Assembly (NCBI RefSeq): GCF_000341355.1
Contig: NC_020300.1
Span: forward strand, 806,001 to 870,000
Direction: 5' to 3'
DNA length: 64,000 bases
Origin: Bartonella australis AUST/NH1
GTDB lineage: Bacteria; Pseudomonadota; Alphaproteobacteria; Rhizobiales; Rhizobiaceae
Part shown: positions 26,091 to 35,463 of the stretch, piece by piece
Numbering within the stretch: the first letter of the stretch is position 1
How the letters are laid out: the number at the start of each line of letters is the position of its first letter
The notes under the pieces: generated by a model
The model's database searches: none
The model's input: only the letters and a program-made list of their open reading frames with translations
Told to the model about the DNA's origin: nothing
Made by a program: the position numbers and the translations under genes

Positions 26091-27219
26091 TCACTCAATA
26101 TTGCCAGTCCCTTTGTCTTTTTTATAAACACGTTGAGCAAGCGCTGCCTCTATAAATGCGTCTAAATTGCCATTAAGTACAGCTTGTGGGTCGGTATTTT
26201 CAACGCCTGTGCGCAAATCTTTAACGAGCTGATAAGGCTGAAGAATATAAGATCTAATTTGATGGCCCCACCCAATTTCTGTCTTAGAGGCCTCAATGGC
26301 ATTGGCTTCTTCTTCCCTTTTTTTTAGCTCTTCTTCATAAAGTCGCGCGCGCAACATAGCCCAAGCCGTTGCGCGATTTTTATGCTGAGAACGCTCCGTC
26401 TGACATTGAACAACGATACCTGTTTTTATATGAGTGATACGAACCGCAGAATCCGTTGTATTAACGTGTTGGCCTCCAGCACCTGATGCGCGATAGGTAT
26501 CAACGCGGATATCTTCTTCTGAAAGATCTATTTCAATATTGTCATCAACAACTGGGTAGACCCAAATACTTGCAAAAGAGGTATGGCGCCTTGCATTAGA
26601 ATCGTACGGTGAAATGCGTACTAAGCGATGGACGCCTGATTCTGTTTTCAGCTTACCATAAACATTAAACCCTTTTACAAGGATAGTAGCTGATTTTAGG
26701 CCAGCCTCTTCTCCATCATGAATTTCCAACATTTCGACTTTCATTTTATGCTGCTCAGCCCAACGAGTATACATACGTAAAAGCATAGAGGCCCAATCTT
26801 GGCTTTCCGTACCGCCTGCTCCAGCGTGAACTTCTAAATAAGCATCGTTCTGATCTGCTTCTCCTGAAAGAAGTGTATCGATACGCCGTTTATCTACTTC
26901 ATTTTTAAGTCTACGTATCGTATTTTCTGCATCAGAAACAACTTCTGCGTCCCCCTCTTCTTCACCCATCATGATTAATTCAACGGATTCTTCGAGCGTT
27001 TGTGTAAGCGATCGGATGCTATTAACTGAATCCTCGAGATTCTGCCGCTCGCGCATCATCTCTTGCGCTTGTTGCGCATCATCCCAAAATGATGGGTCTT
27101 CTACCCTTTGATTGAGGCATTCAAGGCGTTTTAATGACTGATCCCAGTCAAAGATGCCCCCTTAGCAACTTAACAGCTTGCTGAATTTCATCTACTAATG
27201 TTTCTATTTCTGCTCGCAT
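26091..27219 (-). CDS. prfB: Peptide chain release factor 2, with programmed +1 frameshift
   Basis: RF2 recognises UGA and UAA. The gene needs a +1 frameshift. A 23-codon first frame starts at ATG 27219 and stops at an in-frame TGA (27150-27148, read on the minus strand). The signal AGGGGGCATCTTTGAC matches the classical autoregulatory site, with an internal Shine-Dalgarno, a CTT slippery codon and TGA followed by C. Shifting past one base joins it to the main frame (DWDQSLKRLE...), giving about 375 residues, the normal length. The GGQ motif is in SGAGGQHVN. The SPF anticodon-like tripeptide appears as SPY (RISPYDSNARRHTSF), which I recall as usual in this group. Confidence 0.95.
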
Positions 27220-27407
27220 AATTTAAACGCCTCAGTCTTCAAATTTTGTTATTTTTTCTCGTTACAACACCTGGCATCTTAAATGTTAACAGTAACCAAA
27301 ACGACAGATGTTGCGATTCCTTCAATCTGCTCCATTACGGGCTAAATCGCGTAAAGAAGCAAATATTGTTTATATTCTTCTATCTTGTTTAAAAAATTAC
27401 TTTTCGA

Positions 27408-29873
27408 TTAGTATAATCCGCCTGTGCCACTTTCAAGAGCTTTGTTGACCTGCGGAGAAGTAGTTACTGCTGGGACACCTTCCTGAAAAAAGTCAGTTCC
27501 GCCAATTACTTGATATATATCGGCAGGCCCCGTCCCGGGTTTAAATGCTTCTATAATAACGTCACTATCCCCTGCTTCAGCGAGCATACCAGTCTTGCGA
27601 TTAATCGGCATTAAAATCATACCATCTGGTATCTTAAATGGTACATCCGGCTTATTCTTTAGGGCATTTTCCATAAATTCACCAAAAATAGGAGCCGCTA
27701 ATGAGCTCCCCGTTTCATTCTTTCCCAACGTAGCCGGTTGATCGTAACCAACAAACACACCAACCACAAGACCAGGTGTAAACCCCATGAACCACGCGTC
27801 TCTAGAATCGTTAGTTGTTCCTGTTTTAGCGGCAATATGTCGGTTAAGATAACGCAAACGCGCGGCCGTACCACGTTGAACGACCCCCTCCATCATTGAA
27901 GTAATTTGATAAGCCGTCATGGGATCAAGAACTTGATCACGTTCATCAATCAAGGTTGGCTCGCTTTGATTATCCCACGATTGAACATTACAATTTTCAC
28001 ATATGCGATCATCATGTTGATAAACAGTCTTCCCGTAACGATCTTGGACCCGATCTATAAGCGAAGGTTTGATAGAGCGTCCTCCATTCGCAATAACTGA
28101 ATAAGCTGTCACCATCCGTAAAAGTGTTGTTTCTCCTGCACCTAGAGCCATAGGAAGATAAGGCTGCATTTTATCTGTGATACCAAAACGTTCAGCATAT
28201 TCAGCTACGAGCGGCATTCCCATATCATTGGCGAGTCGTACAGTCATAAGATTACGAGAATGCTCAATACCATAACGTAATGTCGAAGGCCCTGCGAATG
28301 TACCAGCATAATTTTTAGGTTGCCATACTTGACCGTTGCGTTGGCGAACTTCAATTGGACCATCCAAAATTACAGATGCTGGTGTATACCCAATATCAAG
28401 AGCTGCCGCATAGACAAAAGGCTTAAAAGAAGAACCAGGTTGGCGATAAGCCTGCGTTGCGCGATTAAATTCGGACACAGCAAAGGAAAAACCACCGATC
28501 ATCGCAAGAACGCGCCCTGTCTGAGGTTCCATAGCGACAATTGCACCTTCGACCTCTGGTATCTGTTGCAAACGATAAACATCGCCCTTATTCGGAATCT
28601 TTTCGACAAAAATAACATCCCCGACGCGCAAAATCTGAGACAAATTATCAACAGTTTTCCGACTACCATTTTTGTTAACGATGTGCAGCGCCCATCTTGA
28701 TTCGGCCCCGGATAGTACAGCAATTTCTCGCTTTTTTGATACAAAACCTGAAACTTCACGCTGTGGCTGCAAGCCAATCTTTATCTCACTGTCGCTAATA
28801 GATAGAATAACTGCTAAGCGCCATTCAGGAACATCACTTAGCCCGACGATATCTGCAAGTTCTACACCCCAATCGCTTTTTTCATCGATATGCTTGTAAG
28901 CTCCACGCCACCCCAGCGAATGATCAAATTTGATTAAACCATTTCGTAAAGCGCGCCGCGCAATACGCTGCAAACGCGGATTTAACGTTGTACGGACTGA
29001 TAGCCCACCTTCGTAAAGTGCCTTAACTCCGTAGCGGCTTATTAAACGACGGCGCACTTCTTCAGTAAAATAATCAGCAGAAAAAACATAATCTCCGCTC
29101 CCACGCATTGTGGCTCCTAAAGGTTTTATTTTAGCTTGTTTGCCCTGTTCTGGCGTCACATACCCATTTGCAACCATTCGATCTATAACCCAATTGCGCC
29201 GGTCGATAGCGCGTTGTGTATATTTGAATGGATCATAATTCGCTGGACCTTTAGGAAGAGCGGCCAAATAAGCGCACTCTTCTAAAGTGAGCTCATTGAC
29301 TGGTTTATCAAAGTAAGTCAATGCAGCTGCCGCGACACCGTAAGCGCCGCGACCAAGATAAATTTCGTTAAGGTAAAGTTCAAGGATATGGTCCTTCGAG
29401 TAAGTTCTCTCGATACGCATAGCGAGAATGGCTTCTTTTAATTTACGCTGAAATGTTGCATCTGAAGTCAAAAGAAAATTCTTGGCGACCTGTTGAGTAA
29501 TGGTCGACGCTCCTTCCAGGCGCCGACCAGAAGCAATATTGCGGATATTATTAACTAAGGCTCTAGAAAGCCCCTCTGGATCCAAACCGAAATGGTGATA
29601 AAAGTTTTTGTCTTCGGCTGAAATAAAGGCCTCTTTAAGAAGATTCGGCATCGACTGAATTGCTAAATAAAGACGATTTTTCGCGGCAAACTCCGCCATG
29701 ATACTACCGTCAGCAGCATGAACACGGCTCATTACAGGAGGCTCATATAACGAAAGAACTTCATAATCAGGAAGTTTATCAGCTTGATTACCAGCCATCA
29801 CCCTCCATACCATTGCTCCACAAAACCCAAAAGCAATAAAAAAACTGAGAAAATACCTAGAAAAAATCGTCAT
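27408..29873 (-). CDS. mrcA: Penicillin-binding protein 1A
   Basis: Bifunctional class A PBP (glycosyltransferase plus transpeptidase) building peptidoglycan. The 821 residues have an N-terminal membrane anchor (YFLSFFIAFGFCGAMVW) and a GT51 domain with EDKNFYHHFGLD and EGASTITQQVAKNFLL. An OB-like insertion follows. The transpeptidase has SxxK in RQPGSSFKPF, SxN in HSRNLMT and KTG in AAKTGTTND. Between prfB and the cell-wall amidase, all on the minus strand; with the amidase it forms a peptidoglycan pair often adjacent in Rhizobiales. Confidence 0.96.
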   Translation of the reverse strand: MTIFSRYFLSFFIAFGFCGAMVWRVMAGNQADKLPDYEVLSLYEPPVMSRVHAADGSIMAEFAAKNRLYLAIQSMPNLLKEAFISAEDKNFYHHFGLDPEGLSRALVNNIRNIASGRRLEGASTITQQVAKNFLLTSDATFQRKLKEAILAMRIERTYSKDHILELYLNEIYLGRGAYGVAAAALTYFDKPVNELTLEECAYLAALPKGPANYDPFKYTQRAIDRRNWVIDRMVANGYVTPEQGKQAKIKPLGATMRGSGDYVFSADYFTEEVRRRLISRYGVKALYEGGLSVRTTLNPRLQRIARRALRNGLIKFDHSLGWRGAYKHIDEKSDWGVELADIVGLSDVPEWRLAVILSISDSEIKIGLQPQREVSGFVSKKREIAVLSGAESRWALHIVNKNGSRKTVDNLSQILRVGDVIFVEKIPNKGDVYRLQQIPEVEGAIVAMEPQTGRVLAMIGGFSFAVSEFNRATQAYRQPGSSFKPFVYAAALDIGYTPASVILDGPIEVRQRNGQVWQPKNYAGTFAGPSTLRYGIEHSRNLMTVRLANDMGMPLVAEYAERFGITDKMQPYLPMALGAGETTLLRMVTAYSVIANGGRSIKPSLIDRVQDRYGKTVYQHDDRICENCNVQSWDNQSEPTLIDERDQVLDPMTAYQITSMMEGVVQRGTAARLRYLNRHIAAKTGTTNDSRDAWFMGFTPGLVVGVFVGYDQPATLGKNETGSSLAAPIFGEFMENALKNKPDVPFKIPDGMILMPINRKTGMLAEAGDSDVIIEAFKPGTGPADIYQVIGGTDFFQEGVPAVTTSPQVNKALESGTGGLY

Positions 29874-30033
29874 TGAAATAGATGTTTCTTTCTTTAAAAA
29901 TGGCTAAAATAAACGGATCCCAGTCCACCCCGGGTAGAATATAATTGTTACTTAATTGAGACGAATACAAGCTTATTTCCTATTATTTCACCATTTTATA
30001 TCAAAGCTGGTAGTGCTACTTTACTCTATATAC

Positions 30034-31263
30034 TCAAAAAGATTGCGTAATTTCTCGGCGATACTCAGCAAATTGGCGAACAGAATCAGCAATAGAAGCA
30101 GCCACTTGTTCTCTCCATTGGGGGTTATTTAACGATTTTTCATCTTCTTTATTAGATAAGTAACCTATTTCTATCAAGACAGAAGGTATATCCGGGGCTT
30201 TCAAAACTTGAAAAGCAGCGTATCGGTGAGGATTATTTATAAGATTGATATTATTTTTTGATAAATTTAAAATAATACGATCAGCAAAATTGACAGAAAA
30301 TGTATGGGTTTCACGCTGGGCAAGATCAATCAAAATATTTGCGACTTCAGATGATTCTTGCAAAGGTAATCCCTCAAAAAGGTCCATCATATTTTCATTC
30401 TCAGCCAAAGTTTTGGCAATAACATCAGATGCTTTATCTGATAAAGTGTACACTGTAGCCCCGCGGAGATACTGAAGATTAATAGTATCTGCATGAATAG
30501 ACATAAAAAGATCAGCGTTTGCTTTTTGAGCTTTTTTAACTCTTTCGTTTAATTTTAAAAATACATCAGAATCACGTGTTAAGATAACCTCGATATTAGG
30601 ATCTTTTTCTAATTCACTCCGCAGCGCGCGTACAAAAGCGAGTGTTATATTTTTTTCCAGAATTCCGGTTACACCCTGTGCGCCACTATCGACTCCCCCG
30701 TGGCCAGGGTCAAGGACAACTCGAAAAGGATGTGCTAAATCTAATTGTGCTTTTGCATTTTGGCCGTTCTCTCGCTGCTTTTCTAACGTTTGAATGAATT
30801 TCTTTTGTGTATTTTGAGTAATATCAATTAAAATCTGCCATAAACCATTGTTTAATTTTTGTACTGCATTTTTTTCAATGGAAAAAGCGGTTTTACTCGT
30901 TAAAGTAATATGCGAAGCTTGCGCACCAGGAGCGCTGTAATGTATATCTGACAGCATGGCCGATAGCGCCCTCTGTTTACCTGAAAGCGTATTTTGTACT
31001 GAAAGATCAACTGTAGGCAAATTAATAACTAAGCGTGCGGGCGCATCTAAAATCTGTAAAGAAAAATTTGGCTTAGCATTAAAAACAGCGATAATACGCG
31101 TGCGTGCGTCGTCACCGATGGTTCGTAAATTGACGAGTTTTAACGTATCTGCAGCGTAAATGTGCATTTGAAATGTCATAAAAAATAATAAACAATATGT
31201 AAGACGCAAGATAGCTGTCCAACAGGCCAGTTTTAATCTTTTTGTAAAATAACATTTTGTCAT
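30034..31263 (-). CDS. N-acetylmuramoyl-L-alanine amidase (AmiC-like)
   Basis: Periplasmic zinc amidase that cleaves peptidoglycan during cell separation. An AMIN-like N-terminal domain (about residues 45-165) precedes the Amidase_3 domain with zinc ligands in VVLDPGHGGVDSGA, the Glu region VILTRDSD, SIHADTIN, and the catalytic LIEIGYLSNKEDE. I start it at ATG 31263 (409 residues), 12 bases after GGGAAAGAG; the frame extends to 31323. The hydrophobic ILRLTYCLLFFMTFQMHIYA is the export signal. Upstream of mrcA on the same strand. Confidence 0.93.
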   Translation of the reverse strand: MTKCYFTKRLKLACWTAILRLTYCLLFFMTFQMHIYAADTLKLVNLRTIGDDARTRIIAVFNAKPNFSLQILDAPARLVINLPTVDLSVQNTLSGKQRALSAMLSDIHYSAPGAQASHITLTSKTAFSIEKNAVQKLNNGLWQILIDITQNTQKKFIQTLEKQRENGQNAKAQLDLAHPFRVVLDPGHGGVDSGAQGVTGILEKNITLAFVRALRSELEKDPNIEVILTRDSDVFLKLNERVKKAQKANADLFMSIHADTINLQYLRGATVYTLSDKASDVIAKTLAENENMMDLFEGLPLQESSEVANILIDLAQRETHTFSVNFADRIILNLSKNNINLINNPHRYAAFQVLKAPDIPSVLIEIGYLSNKEDEKSLNNPQWREQVAASIADSVRQFAEYRREITQSF

Positions 31264-31876
31264 TAATTGAAATACTCTTTCCCGCAATAACAATTGTGTC
31301 TCACTGTATATAAAGCGATACATTGAATATAGGTTGCATTCTCAAATAAATGCTGAATCTTTTAACCGTAAATGCCAAAAAAAAATCAAATTAAAGCAAT
31401 AAATATATTAATATACGGTGTGCATTTATATTGTTACTTGCCAAAAGCATGATATCAACATAAAAGAATATGCACAGCTTTCTAGATGACGATAACCATC
31501 TCATATTGGCTTAAATTGTCGGTAATTCGCATTAAGTTACCAGAAGGTTTGTCGCATATTACGCTTTTGGACTTTTTATGGATAAAAAGTCTTCGTGCCT
31601 TGAAAAGGCAGGATTGCGTTATCGAAGATTCGTTGGTTCGGATTCCCGAACTGTTTTAGAAATTGTTTTGCTGGAGACTTACAAAAAATATGAGTCGTAA
31701 AAAACAGACAGGAATAATGATTGTAAATACCACAAATGCTATAATGTGTTTATCTACAGCACACCATCCTGTTGTATCAGCACCTCCTTTTTATGGCAGA
31801 CAGCCCTTTATATCCGCAAATAGTTATACTGTTTGCGCGGATAAAGTTGCGCATATCGCCTGCAGGATTTTAACTT
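31264..31876. other. Divergent promoter region and long rne leader
   Basis: 613 bases between the divergent amidase and rne. No supported protein gene: a 96-codon frame at 31663-31953 runs into rne in another frame and lacks support. The part nearest rne contains a series of hairpins (31570-31651), described separately. RNase E genes in other bacteria have long autoregulatory leaders. Confidence 0.45.
31570..31651 (+). promoter_or_regulatory. Three consecutive hairpins in the rne 5' leader
   Basis: Three hairpins in 82 bases: GACTTTTTAT-GG-ATAAAAAGTC (31570-31591, 10-bp stem), TGCCTT-GAA-AAGGCA (31596-31610) and GTTCGG-ATTC-CCGAAC (31636-31651). They lie 225-307 bases upstream of the rne start. 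The first, with its 2-base loop, could instead be a DNA palindrome. A structured 5' leader fits RNase E feedback control of its own mRNA, known in enterobacteria; here this is inference. Confidence 0.5.
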
Positions 31877-34498
31877 ATGTCAAACAAAATGCTTATAGAT
31901 GCCTCTCACCCGGAGGAAACACGTGTTGTCGTTGTTCATGGCAACAAAATTGAAGAATTTGATTTCGAATCAGAACATAAAAAGCAACTTAAAGGAAATG
32001 TTTATTTAGCACGTATCACGCGTGTAGAGCCTTCGCTTCAAGCCGCTTTCGTAGAATATGGTGGTAATCGCCACGGTTTTTTAGCATTTTCGGAAATTCA
32101 TCCCGATTATTACCAAATTCCCGTTGCCGACCGCCTTGCTCTTCTGGAAGAAGAAGAAAATGCTGCTATTAATGAGAATGACGCCAATGATCTGACCGAA
32201 GAAACACACCAGAGTAAAAAACGTCTGAGGAAGAAAAATAAAAATGATGATGTCGCAGCTGCGAATATCGAAAGTGATATTATATCCGAAACGATAACGG
32301 CTGACGATACAGAAGAAGCGCTCGATACGAATGCCCCCGACGACGATATCGAAATGGTAGGTGCAGAGGATGTAAGTGAGGAGCTTCCTGCTTATCAATA
32401 TAAACAAAGGCGCCATTATAAAATTCAAGAAGTTATTAAACGGCGTCAAATTTTATTGGTACAAGTAATTAAAGAAGAACGCGGCAATAAAGGCGCAGCG
32501 CTCACGACTTACTTATCATTAGCAGGTCGTTACTCTGTTTTGATGCCCAATACAGCGCGAGGTGGTGGTATTTCAAGAAAAATTACTAATATACAACACC
32601 GTAAGCGTCTTAAAGAAATTGTAAAAGAATTGGCAGTTCCGAGAGGTATGGGCGTTATTTTGCGAACTGCTGGAGCAAACAGAACAAAAGCTGAGATTAA
32701 ACGTGATTACGAATACCTTATACGCTTGTGGGACACTATTCGCACTCTGACGCTTAAATCAACTGCACCTTGTCTCATTCATGAAGAAAGTAATCTTATA
32801 AAACGCTCTATACGCGACCTTTACAATAAGAATATCAGCGAAGTCCTTGTCTCTGGCGATCAAGGATATCGCGAAGCTAAAGACTTCATGCGCATGTTAA
32901 TGCCTAGCCATGCAAAAGTTGTTCAACCTTATCGTGATCCTACTCCTATCCTCGCGCGTAATAACATCGAAACTCAGCTTGATAAAATGTTCTATCCGCA
33001 GGTCTCTTTGAAATCTGGTGGTTACCTCGTTATCAATCAAACGGAGGCACTTGTTGCTATTGATGTAAATTCTGGCCGCTCTACCAAAGAACACTCTGTC
33101 GAAAAAACAGCGTTACAAACTAATCTCGAAGCTGCAGAAGAAGTAGCTCGTCAATTACGCTTACGTGATCTAGCTGGTTTAATCGTGATCGATTTCATTG
33201 ATATGCTCGAAAATCGCAATATTAAGCTTGTTGAAAAAAAGCTGAAAGATTGTTTAAAAAATGACCGCGCTCGTATTCAAGTTGGCCACATATCGCATTT
33301 TGGTCTTTTAGAAATGAGTCGTCAGCGTATTCGTATATCCGTTTTAGAAAGTACGACGCAACCTTGCCCTCATTGCGCTGGAACTGGAAATATACGCTCT
33401 GAATCTTCAATTGCTTTACATGTCATGCGTTCAATTGAAGAATATCTTCTTCATAATTCTCAATATAATATTATAGTGCGCACGCACCTGGCAACAGCGC
33501 TTTATGTATTAAATCATAAGCGCAATATTCTCGTTAATTTAGAAACGCGGTTTAAGCTCAATATTAGTATTGAAGCAGACGACAGCATCGGAACACAATA
33601 TTTAACTATCTCTAAGGGCACGATAGCAGAAGGAATTGCTTCGCCTCCTTTGGTAATCGAAAATGATAATAGAAAAGAGGACGAAGATATAATCTCGGTG
33701 GAGAACGAACTCGCCCAAGATAAAACATTAGCTGAAAATAATAATCGGCGTCAGTCTAAAAATCGTCAAAGTAAGCTTGATGAGAACTCTTTTTCCCATC
33801 CCTCTAAAAACGATGGCCAAAATAGTGAAGAGGCGCGCCGTCGCGGACGGCGCCGCGGACGGCGCGGAGGACGTCGCAATCAAGATAATGATTTTTATCA
33901 AGCTCGTACCCCTTATGCAGAACCGGTTGGAAACTTTTCTAACCAAGCTGCAACAGAAGTTAAAGCGAAACGCCGCCAACGCCGTGTTCCACCTGCCGAG
34001 ACTATTGGATTTAATGAACAAGCAAGCAATACAAAATCCTCAATTACGCAGCAGAGTGAAATTATAAAAGGCGATACGGCTATCAAGACAAAAAAACGTA
34101 ATACGCGTTTTCAAAAAAAGTCACAAAATCAGCAGATTCTGGAAAATAATCAAAATACGATGGTGCCAACACCTGCCGAAGAGCGACTTGTAGCCTCAGT
34201 CCCCCATAAATCTAAAACAAAAAAAGAAGATAAGTTAATTCCTGAAATGACTGAAAAAGATCCTGTTAATACAAAAACATCAACATATAAAGCGCGCACA
34301 AAAGCAGTTATCAAAAAATTAACTCAAATAGCAGAAATATCAAAACGAGAACCAACACAAGGAGAATTTGCTGAACATTCCTCAGCAAAAGCCGAAAAGG
34401 TATCTGACCAGCCCGTCATCACATCTTCAATGCCCGAAGCCTCTAAAAAAACTGAGCGCGTTGGTTGGTGGAAGCGCAAGACCTCTTCTAAAGGTTAA
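31877..34498 (+). CDS. rne: Ribonuclease E
   Basis: Endoribonuclease central to mRNA decay and rRNA processing. 873 residues. The S1 domain (from ~residue 35, GNVYLARITRVEPSLQAAFVEYG) is interrupted by a long acidic/basic low-complexity insertion (about 90-175), a feature of alphaproteobacterial RNase E. The catalytic core includes AIDVNSGRSTKEHSVE and VIDFIDM. The Zn-link reads CPHCAGTG. After ~residue 600 an unstructured scaffold contains an arginine-rich patch (RRRGRRRGRRGGRR), probably RNA binding. Followed by a strong terminator. Confidence 0.96.
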   Translation: MSNKMLIDASHPEETRVVVVHGNKIEEFDFESEHKKQLKGNVYLARITRVEPSLQAAFVEYGGNRHGFLAFSEIHPDYYQIPVADRLALLEEEENAAINENDANDLTEETHQSKKRLRKKNKNDDVAAANIESDIISETITADDTEEALDTNAPDDDIEMVGAEDVSEELPAYQYKQRRHYKIQEVIKRRQILLVQVIKEERGNKGAALTTYLSLAGRYSVLMPNTARGGGISRKITNIQHRKRLKEIVKELAVPRGMGVILRTAGANRTKAEIKRDYEYLIRLWDTIRTLTLKSTAPCLIHEESNLIKRSIRDLYNKNISEVLVSGDQGYREAKDFMRMLMPSHAKVVQPYRDPTPILARNNIETQLDKMFYPQVSLKSGGYLVINQTEALVAIDVNSGRSTKEHSVEKTALQTNLEAAEEVARQLRLRDLAGLIVIDFIDMLENRNIKLVEKKLKDCLKNDRARIQVGHISHFGLLEMSRQRIRISVLESTTQPCPHCAGTGNIRSESSIALHVMRSIEEYLLHNSQYNIIVRTHLATALYVLNHKRNILVNLETRFKLNISIEADDSIGTQYLTISKGTIAEGIASPPLVIENDNRKEDEDIISVENELAQDKTLAENNNRRQSKNRQSKLDENSFSHPSKNDGQNSEEARRRGRRRGRRGGRRNQDNDFYQARTPYAEPVGNFSNQAATEVKAKRRQRRVPPAETIGFNEQASNTKSSITQQSEIIKGDTAIKTKKRNTRFQKKSQNQQILENNQNTMVPTPAEERLVASVPHKSKTKKEDKLIPEMTEKDPVNTKTSTYKARTKAVIKKLTQIAEISKREPTQGEFAEHSSAKAEKVSDQPVITSSMPEASKKTERVGWWKRKTSSKG

Positions 34499-34517
34499 AT
34501 AATTATAAATAAACAAA

Positions 34518-34555
34518 CGCAAAAAAGGCAAATAGCCTTTTTTGCGCCGTTTTTT
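34518..34555. terminator. Bidirectional intrinsic terminator
   Basis: Perfect 12-bp stem (CGCAAAAAAGGC paired with GCCTTTTTTGCG) around a 5-base loop AAATA, followed by CCGTTTTTTA on the + strand and by TTTGTTTATTTA on the minus strand. It lies between the convergent rne and IalB-family genes and can end both transcripts. Confidence 0.92.
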
Positions 34556-34557
34556 AT

Positions 34558-35166
34558 TTATTCTCCTTGTTTAGCTTTCTTTTGCTCAGCCTTTACGCGT
34601 TCTTCAAGCTCTCTCTGCTTTAATTGAATAGCTTGCTGTAACTTCATTTGTTTTTGTTGAAAAGCCTCCTCATCTATACCAGAACCGGTATATGCAGCTG
34701 TAAACCCATTAAGAGAAAGTTCGATAGGATTAACTGTCCCCTGAAAATTGGTTGTAGTTACAACCATTTTTGAACCGGCCTTCATAGCATCAATTAATTT
34801 ATCATCTAAGACTTCATTAGCGATGCAGCTCGGCCCATCGCAGATAATATAGGGAATTTTTTTAGAAAAATTATCCCCAATTTGAATATTAATACCTTCT
34901 GGCAAAAAACGGCCTGTAGGTACTTGGACACCTATACGTCTTTCATCTTGTTTGCCCCGTATCTCAACTAAATTAACGGCTGTTAAAAGATGACCGCTGT
35001 CTGAAACAATAGAGTTCGTCGTGTTACAAATATCGACATCATCTTGCTTGCTGCAAATTTTATGCCACCCCTGAGATAAATTCTGTGCACTCACCGGAGT
35101 ATAAGCTATAAAAAAACAAGCAACAGCCCCAACCAATATAGAAAAATAAGAATCTTTATGCGACAT
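34558..35166 (-). CDS. Invasion-associated locus B (IalB) family protein
   Basis: Exported protein of 202 residues with signal peptide (ILVGAVACFFIAYTPVSAQ). The mature part (about 35-150) fits the IalB/PF06776 family: WHKICSKQDDVDICNTTN with paired cysteines, RIGVQVPTGRFLPEGINIQI and YIICDGPSCIANEVL. IalB of Bartonella bacilliformis takes part in erythrocyte invasion; other family members are common envelope proteins in Rhizobiales, so a virulence role is not implied. The C-terminal ~45 residues are a charged helical tail (QKQMKLQQAIQLKQRELEE), probably coiled coil. It ends 3 bases from the terminator shared with rne. Confidence 0.88.
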   Translation of the reverse strand: MSHKDSYFSILVGAVACFFIAYTPVSAQNLSQGWHKICSKQDDVDICNTTNSIVSDSGHLLTAVNLVEIRGKQDERRIGVQVPTGRFLPEGINIQIGDNFSKKIPYIICDGPSCIANEVLDDKLIDAMKAGSKMVVTTTNFQGTVNPIELSLNGFTAAYTGSGIDEEAFQQKQMKLQQAIQLKQRELEERVKAEQKKAKQGE

Positions 35167-35463
35167 GATTAAGTTAATCCTTTCAGTGCGCTTTTATAAT
35201 AATCTCACTATAAAAATGTTAAATATAAATCCGCTTAAATGCACCAATTTAAGCCAAAAAAAACCTGCTGTATCTTACTCTTAAGCCTAATACTATAAAA
35301 AGTTTCTTTAAAGCTGACTGGACTTTTATGCATTTTCGTATAATGATGGCGTTCTTTCTATTGCCCCAGTTTTTTAAGATTTGTCTAAAAATATATCAAT
35401 ACGCTGCAATAAAGTAAAATTACATAAATGCTATTATTATAGCTGTAGTGAAGGTGGGATTCT

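Noticed and set aside
26091..27219. prfB interrupted by a stop codon, as if a pseudogene
   Set aside because: The stop sits exactly in the classical RF2 +1 frameshift signal and the shifted frame is intact.
31663..31953. 96-codon frame ahead of and overlapping rne
   Set aside because: Runs out of frame into rne; no family signature and no good ribosome binding site, so treated as leader sequence.
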